Assembly: GCA_934573735.1 (NCBI GenBank)
Contig: CAKTMC010000022.1
Span: 1 to 25,258, forward strand
DNA: 25,258 bases
Direction: 5' to 3'
Source: an uncultured Oscillospiraceae bacterium
Lineage (GTDB): Bacteria; Bacillota; Clostridia; Oscillospirales; Oscillospiraceae
Under the pieces are notes generated by a model that was not told where the DNA came from, made no database searches, and saw nothing but the letters and a program-made list of their open reading frames with translations. Both the position numbers and the translations under genes were made by a program. Of the stretch, positions 20,936 through 25,258 are shown one piece after another; within the stretch, counting starts at the first letter, position 1, and each line of letters starts with the position of its first letter.

Positions 20936-22576
20936 TTATTTGTTAAAGGGCTTGATGAGCGAGTTTGTCGTAACTCTGATGCTGTTGAGTATCGTTGCAA
21001 GCACGGCAACCATGTCGATAAACATCGCAAACCAGAGATTGCAGTATCCGTTGATGCTCAGGAATATCAAAATGGCCTTTATTATAAATGCGAACAGCGC
21101 GTTCTCCGTTGCGACCTCTCTCATGCGGAAGCACGAATACAAGGCCTGCGGAAGATTTGCCGCGTACTCGGGCGCAACGATCGCGTCTGCATACTTACCC
21201 TTGCGGCTTACTCGGATATCGGTCTCGGCGGCGCTATGAGCCTCGATACCGGCGGCATAAATATACATGGTCTTCTGCTGCTCCGCCTCGCTGAAATTCT
21301 TGATTATGCGAAGCTTCTTTGCAGTGTCGCACTCGCTGATAAACTCGTCAAAGCCGAGCCTGTCCGCAAGCTCCTCCGCCTCGTCCTTGCCGTCGTCGGT
21401 CAGGAGTATGCATTTTGCAATTCCTGTCGCACGTATGCCGTCTGCGATATCAAGCGTGTCCGGGTTCAGCTCATCGGAAAATACGAGCTTACCCACATAT
21501 TTGTCGGCAACCGTCATATAATAGACAAGCTTGTTGTCGTCTGCCATGTCATAGGGCACGTCGATGCCGCGGCTGACAAAGAGTGCGCGGGTGCCGAGCG
21601 TCACGGGTGAGCCTGCTACCTTGAGGTCAACGCCGCAGCCGGGTATGTCCATGAAATCGCTTATGACCTCAAGCCGGTATTCCGTATCATTTGCCGCAGC
21701 TATCGCCTTTGCGATGGGCTGCTCGGAATAATACAGCGCATGAGCGGCAAAATTCATAAGAGTCTTGCTGTCAAGCACATCGGACTGAACGCCTACGAGC
21801 TTGGGCGCATCTGCTGTAAAGATACCCGCCTTATCGATGAGCACCGTTGTCGTGTCCGCAGCAGTCTCCATGGTAGCGGCGCTGCTGAATACGGCGCCGA
21901 GCTGACCTGCGCGGCAAAGCCCTACCATTGCAGTCACGGGGATGGCGGCGATGACGGACATCGGAGTGCATACGATAATGATCATCAGCGCACGGTGAAT
22001 GGACACCGCAAAGCTAAAGTTCGTTACCAGAGGCAATACTATCGCATATACGACAGCGAAAATGATGGCATATTTGAGCACCTTACCGGAGCTGTGCTCT
22101 ATCATGCCCCTGAGCGGAAGCTCAAGGGCCTCCTCCTGCTCTATTGCCGAGGCAACGCGCTCTGCCGTCTCACTGTCCTGATAGTGCAGCAGCTCAAGCG
22201 CAGACTTCTTGGTCTTATCCTTCGTGTAAGCGATAAGAAGATTGCCTATCTGATAGAGAATGACGAGCGCCGCGCCCTCCGCGCCGAAGCCGATGACAAA
22301 GGACAGCACCGTAACGACAACGATGATAAGGGGTGTTGCAAAGTACTCCCCTGCCTCAACGGAATTCACAGCCTCCATGACTATATCGTAGCCCGCTGCT
22401 GCGGCTGAGACAATCAGCAGCAACAGGGATACATAGCTCGGAAGCAGCTTGAGGATAAGGGAAAAAGCAAAGATAATGGACGCTACGACAAGCCTGATGA
22501 CAACAGCCGTATCAAGCGGGCCGGCCTCCCCTGCCCGGGTCGGCGCATTATTTAGATGAAAAGGTTTTGACCCCAT
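20936..22576 (-). CDS. Degenerate P1B-type (Zn/Cd-like) ATPase lacking the actuator domain
   Basis: A 546-residue intact frame, shorter than the 620-plus residues of heavy-metal P-type ATPases. Order: two N-terminal helices, a YDIVMEAV segment and two more helices as in ZntA/CadA, then a direct jump (about 125-140) to the helix that normally follows the actuator domain, so the TGES-bearing domain is missing. Altered motifs: CPC becomes CTP (203-205), DKTGT becomes DKAGI (248-252), SEHP becomes SEQP (284-287), TGD becomes TDD (393-395), and GDGxND is replaced around AAGIEAH (441-447). Retained: phospho-acceptor-like D248, the GCG loop (313-315) and D521 in the last helices, where ZntA binds metal. 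ATP-driven transport seems impossible by the known mechanism. GGAGG precedes the ATG; it lies 40 bp behind the aldolase gene and is probably cotranscribed with it. Role unknown. Confidence 0.85.
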   Translation of the reverse strand: MGSKPFHLNNAPTRAGEAGPLDTAVVIRLVVASIIFAFSLILKLLPSYVSLLLLIVSAAAAGYDIVMEAVNSVEAGEYFATPLIIVVVTVLSFVIGFGAEGAALVILYQIGNLLIAYTKDKTKKSALELLHYQDSETAERVASAIEQEEALELPLRGMIEHSSGKVLKYAIIFAVVYAIVLPLVTNFSFAVSIHRALMIIIVCTPMSVIAAIPVTAMVGLCRAGQLGAVFSSAATMETAADTTTVLIDKAGIFTADAPKLVGVQSDVLDSKTLMNFAAHALYYSEQPIAKAIAAANDTEYRLEVISDFMDIPGCGVDLKVAGSPVTLGTRALFVSRGIDVPYDMADDNKLVYYMTVADKYVGKLVFSDELNPDTLDIADGIRATGIAKCILLTDDGKDEAEELADRLGFDEFISECDTAKKLRIIKNFSEAEQQKTMYIYAAGIEAHSAAETDIRVSRKGKYADAIVAPEYAANLPQALYSCFRMREVATENALFAFIIKAILIFLSINGYCNLWFAMFIDMVAVLATILNSIRVTTNSLIKPFNK

Positions 22577-22616
22577 AGTGCCACCTCCGATAAAATTTCT
22601 TTTTCTCGGTCAGGGC

Positions 22617-23552
22617 TCAGGCCTTGCCGTCGCAGCCGAGAACGTCAACGATCTTGTGCGCGACCATTTCCTTGATAGCCTGACGTGCGGGCTTGAGGTA
22701 CTGGCGCGGGTCAAAATCTGCCGGATGCAGAGCAAAGTACTCGCGGATGCAGGCGGTCATGGCAAGACGCAGGTCGGAGTCGATGTTTATCTTGCAAACG
22801 GACATGGACGCTGCCTGACGGAGCTGCTCCTCGGGAACGCCGATAGCGCCGGGCATATTGCCGCCGTACTGGTTTATCTTTGCAACAAATTCCTGAGGCA
22901 CGGAGGAGGAGCCGTGAAGAACTATCGGGAAGCCGGGCAGACGCTTGCTGACCTCCTCAAGCACGTCAAAGCGGAGCTGGGGCTTGGTGCCGGGCTTGAA
23001 CTTATATGCGCCGTGACTGGTGCCGATGGCGATTGCAAGAGAGTCGCAGCCGGTGCGGGAGACAAACTCCTCGACCTCCTCGGGATGGGTGTATGCGCTG
23101 TCCTCAGCGGAGACCTTTACCTCGTCCTCAATGCCGGCAAGAGTACCGAGCTCTGCCTCAACGACAACGCCGTGGTCATGCGCGTACTCAACGACCTTGC
23201 GGGTGAGCGCTATGTTCTCCTCAAAGGGCTTGGAGGATGCGTCTATCATGACGGAGGTAAAGCCGCCGTCGATGCAGGACTTGCAAAGCTCAAAGCTGTC
23301 ACCGTGATCAAGATGCAGCGCGATGGGCAGACCCGTCTCAATGACGGCAGCCTCAACGAGCTTCATAAGATAGGTGTGGTTTGCATAGGCGCGGGCACCC
23401 TTGGAAACCTGAAGAATGAGCGGAGCATTGAGGTCCTTGGCGGCCTCGGTGATGCCCTGGACAATTTCCATATTATTGACATTGAAAGCACCTATGGCAT
23501 AGCCGCCATTGTAGGCTTTTTCAAACATTTCTTTAGTAGTTACGAGAGGCAT
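22617..23552 (-). CDS. fba: Fructose-1,6-bisphosphate aldolase, class II
   Basis: A zinc-dependent glycolytic aldolase that splits fructose bisphosphate into dihydroxyacetone phosphate and glyceraldehyde 3-phosphate. The 311-residue TIM barrel shows GAFNVNNMEI, LHLDHGDSFE (catalytic Asp and zinc His), VVVEAELGTLAG, GTSHGAYKF (zinc His), IVLHGSSSVP (zinc His) and CKINIDSDLR. The related tagatose enzyme cannot be excluded by motif alone, but the divergent PPi-phosphofructokinase supports glycolysis. GGAG precedes the ATG by 9 bases. The ATPase-like gene follows on the same strand. Confidence 0.94.
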   Translation of the reverse strand: MPLVTTKEMFEKAYNGGYAIGAFNVNNMEIVQGITEAAKDLNAPLILQVSKGARAYANHTYLMKLVEAAVIETGLPIALHLDHGDSFELCKSCIDGGFTSVMIDASSKPFEENIALTRKVVEYAHDHGVVVEAELGTLAGIEDEVKVSAEDSAYTHPEEVEEFVSRTGCDSLAIAIGTSHGAYKFKPGTKPQLRFDVLEEVSKRLPGFPIVLHGSSSVPQEFVAKINQYGGNMPGAIGVPEEQLRQAASMSVCKINIDSDLRLAMTACIREYFALHPADFDPRQYLKPARQAIKEMVAHKIVDVLGCDGKA

Positions 23553-23613
23553 ATAAAAAATCTCCTTTTCTGATATTGTTATAATTTTGTTTTTTATACA
23601 AAATTACATCTAT

Positions 23614-23642
23614 ATTATATCCTTAAACTATGCTATAATCAA
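23614..23642 (-). promoter_or_regulatory. Promoter of fba
   Basis: On the minus strand TTGATT (23637-23642), 17-base spacer, TATAAT (23614-23619). Its -35 overlaps the -10 of the opposing phosphofructokinase promoter. Confidence 0.75.
23631..23639 (+). promoter_or_regulatory. Extended -10 promoter of the phosphofructokinase gene
   Basis: TGCTATAAT is a perfect extended -10 (TGN plus TATAAT); no good -35 stands at 17 bp. It lies 65 bp before the start codon and shares bases 23637-23639 with the fba -35. Confidence 0.65.
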
Positions 23643-23703
23643 GTCGTACATTTGACAAAAGCAAAAAAATTTCTAAAGATTTAACGGAGGAAAGAAAGAC
23701 GAT

Positions 23704-24948
23704 ATGAACGGGAAACTGGTTGGAGCATGTATATTCGGTCAGTCCGGCGGTCCGACCGCGGTCATCAATGCGAGCGCATACGGCGTTATCAAGACCGCGC
23801 TTGAAGCTGAGGAGATAACCAAGGTCTACGGCGCGTCTCACGGAATTCTGGGCGTGCTGAACGACGAGCTTTTTGTTATGGACGACGAGGATCCGGAAGA
23901 GCTGAAGCTTCTGCTTCATACCCCCTCCTCCGAGCTTGGCTCCTGCCGCTACAAGATCGCCTCTCCCGAGGACGACGATACCGATTATAAGCGTATTCTT
24001 GAGATATTCAAGAAATATAACGTCCGTTACTTCTTCTATAACGGCGGCAATGACTCTATGGACACCTGCGCAAAGATAAGCCGTTATATGGAGTCCGTCG
24101 GCTATGAGTGCCGCGTCATGGGCGTTCCCAAGACCATAGATAACGACCTTTACGGCACCGACCATTGCCCCGGCTTCGGCAGCGCCGCAAAGTATATCGC
24201 CACAAGCTGCATGGAGATAAATAAGGACGCGCGCGTATATAATAACGGCATGATAACCATCGTTGAGATTATGGGGCGTCACGCGGGCTGGCTTACCGCA
24301 AGCGCTGCTCTGGCAAGCTATTTCGGCTCCGGTCCCGACCTCGTGTATCTCCCGGAGTGCGACTTTGATATGGATAAGTTCTTTGCCGACGTCGAGAGAG
24401 TTTATAAGGCAAACAACAAGGTCTTTGTCGCCGTCTCTGAGGGCATTCACTATGCTGACGGCCGCTTCGTCTCCGAGGCAAAGACCTCCGCGACCGACGG
24501 CTTTGGTCATGTACAGCTCGGCGGTCTCGCATCTACTCTGGCAGCGCTTGTTCAGGCGCACTTCCCCGGCGTCAAGGTTCGCGGTATTGAGCTTAGCCTC
24601 CTTCAGCGCTGCGGCGCGCACCTTGCGTCTCTCGTCGATATCGAGGAAGCCTGCGGCGCAGGCGAAGAAGCCGTCAAGCAGGCTGTCGCCGGCTGCACCG
24701 GCATGATGGTCGGCTTTGAGCGCGAGTATGTTGACGGCAAATACACCTGCAAGTATGAGCTTCTCCCCCTAGGCACTGTTGCAAACTTCGAGAAGAAGGT
24801 TCCCATGGAATGGATAAACGATGAGCACAACGGACTCAAGCAGGAGTTTATCGACTACGCCCTCCCCCTCATTCAGGGCACTCCCTCGCTGCCGCTCGAG
24901 CATTCTCTGCCGAGATACGCAAGACTCAAGAAAAATCTTGCAAAATAA
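23704..24948 (+). CDS. 6-phosphofructokinase, pyrophosphate-dependent type
   Basis: Phosphorylates fructose 6-phosphate, most likely with pyrophosphate, reversibly. The 414-residue protein has FGQSGGPTAVIN (residues 11-22), YNGGNDS with an Asp (D117) where ATP enzymes have Gly, and PKTIDND (142-148) with Lys in place of the Gly of ATP-PFK; both changes are known PPi marks. IMGRHAGW supplies the substrate-binding segment. GGAGG lies 13 bases before the ATG, a long spacing. The reading as PPi-type is from these residues, not assay. It faces fba, the next glycolytic enzyme, across a shared promoter region, and ends at a strong terminator. Confidence 0.92.
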   Translation: MNGKLVGACIFGQSGGPTAVINASAYGVIKTALEAEEITKVYGASHGILGVLNDELFVMDDEDPEELKLLLHTPSSELGSCRYKIASPEDDDTDYKRILEIFKKYNVRYFFYNGGNDSMDTCAKISRYMESVGYECRVMGVPKTIDNDLYGTDHCPGFGSAAKYIATSCMEINKDARVYNNGMITIVEIMGRHAGWLTASAALASYFGSGPDLVYLPECDFDMDKFFADVERVYKANNKVFVAVSEGIHYADGRFVSEAKTSATDGFGHVQLGGLASTLAALVQAHFPGVKVRGIELSLLQRCGAHLASLVDIEEACGAGEEAVKQAVAGCTGMMVGFEREYVDGKYTCKYELLPLGTVANFEKKVPMEWINDEHNGLKQEFIDYALPLIQGTPSLPLEHSLPRYARLKKNLAK

Positions 24949-24960
24949 GATATAGATTAA

Positions 24961-24990
24961 AAAACTGCCCGGATTTTCGGGCAGTTTTTT
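24961..24990. terminator. Bidirectional terminator
   Basis: AAAACTGCCCG (24961-24971) and its complement (24978-24988) around GATTTT, with T-runs on both strands. It is shared by the phosphofructokinase gene and the converging catalase-like fragment. Confidence 0.92.
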
Positions 24991-25000
24991 ATTTGATATG

Positions 25001-25204
25001 CTATTTATCAAAGGCGGGATTGGTCGCGTAATAGTTTTTCTTGTTCATCTTCTCAATCGCTATGCGCAGCCCCTCGCCAAAGCGCTGATAATGCAGCACT
25101 TCCCTCTCCCGCAGGAATTTTATCACGTCGTTTACGTCCGGGTCGTCGCTGAGACGAAGAATGTTATCATAGGTCGTGCGCGCCTTCTGCTCTGCTGCAA
25201 TCAT
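25001..25204 (-). pseudogene. C-terminal fragment of a Mn-catalase / CotJC-like protein
   Basis: The 67 codons from 25204 match the end of the manganese-catalase/CotJC family: IAAEQKARTTYDNILRL, DDPDVNDVIKFLREREV, LHYQRFGEGLR and NYYATNPAFDK. These proteins are normally about 190-290 residues with a four-helix di-manganese bundle. Upstream of 25204 the same frame reads SLELLITSCSY and hits TGA at 25243-25241, with no family resemblance and no ribosome site before the ATG. The gene thus appears cut just upstream of the MIAAEQ segment, by insertion, deletion or an assembly join near the window edge. On its own the fragment would lack most metal ligands. Confidence 0.75.
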
Positions 25205-25258
25205 ATAAGAACAACTTGTGATTAAAAGTTCCAGTGAATTTCAATCGGAACGTTCCTT
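25205..25258. other. Unidentified sequence beyond the catalase breakpoint
   Basis: Fifty-four bases with no similarity that I can see to the expected upstream part of the catalase gene. It includes the palindrome GGAACGTTCC near the edge. It could be the end of an inserted element, but the window is too short to tell. Confidence 0.35.

Overview
The window reads as chromosomal DNA of an anaerobic Clostridia-type Firmicute. The Oscillospiraceae/Ruminococcaceae neighbourhood is my best guess, not a proven placement. Support comes from AAGGAG/GGAGG ribosome sites, TTGACA/TATAAT promoters, a PyrR-controlled pyr operon with a PyrK-type dihydroorotate dehydrogenase, a PPi-type phosphofructokinase, a two-gene transketolase, a TRAP transporter and the tail of a CotJC/Mn-catalase-like protein. 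TGA is used as an ordinary stop codon.

Left part (1-2900, minus strand): a CorA-type divalent cation channel, a DUF362-type protein, and an unknown gene broken by one in-frame TGA. The last two are each preceded by the same 35-bp promoter-bearing repeat.

Catabolic island (2940-9770, plus strand): a FadR-type GntR regulator is followed by an operon encoding a split transketolase, a DctPQM TRAP transporter and a zinc-dependent MDR dehydrogenase. The same 21-bp operator-like sequence lies next to the promoter of the regulator and the promoter of the operon. I infer uptake of a small acid or polyol, its oxidation, and C2 transfer by transketolase. The substrate is unknown.

Convergent junction (9769-10004): 235 bp packed with five hairpins. 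Two copies of a 26-bp perfect palindrome bracket it, each with its T-run pointing outward. Inside is a 74-bp sequence repeated exactly, in inverse orientation, at the left edge of the window behind corA. In both places a gene stop is followed by a locus-specific hairpin and then the constant core.

Pyrimidine operon (19319 down to 10005, minus strand): promoter, attenuator 1, pyrR, attenuator 2, pyrC, carB, pyrK, pyrD, pyrF, pyrE, pyrB. The two attenuators share a PyrR-box-like hairpin with a covarying base pair, and each can form a terminator or an antiterminator. PyrB carries a C-terminal four-cysteine extension resembling only the zinc domain of PyrI. carA is absent from the cluster.

Right part (19405-25258): a small membrane protein, a XerC/D-type tyrosine recombinase (TTG start), a P1B-type ATPase homologue that has lost its actuator domain and most catalytic motifs, class II fructose-bisphosphate aldolase, and divergently a PPi-type phosphofructokinase. 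The aldolase and phosphofructokinase promoters overlap. The window ends in a Mn-catalase/CotJC-like gene whose homology stops abruptly about 50 bp from the edge.

Strongest leads: the hairpin-plus-core repeat, the degenerate P-type ATPase, the TRAP/transketolase/dehydrogenase module with its two operators, and the diverged PyrR attenuators.
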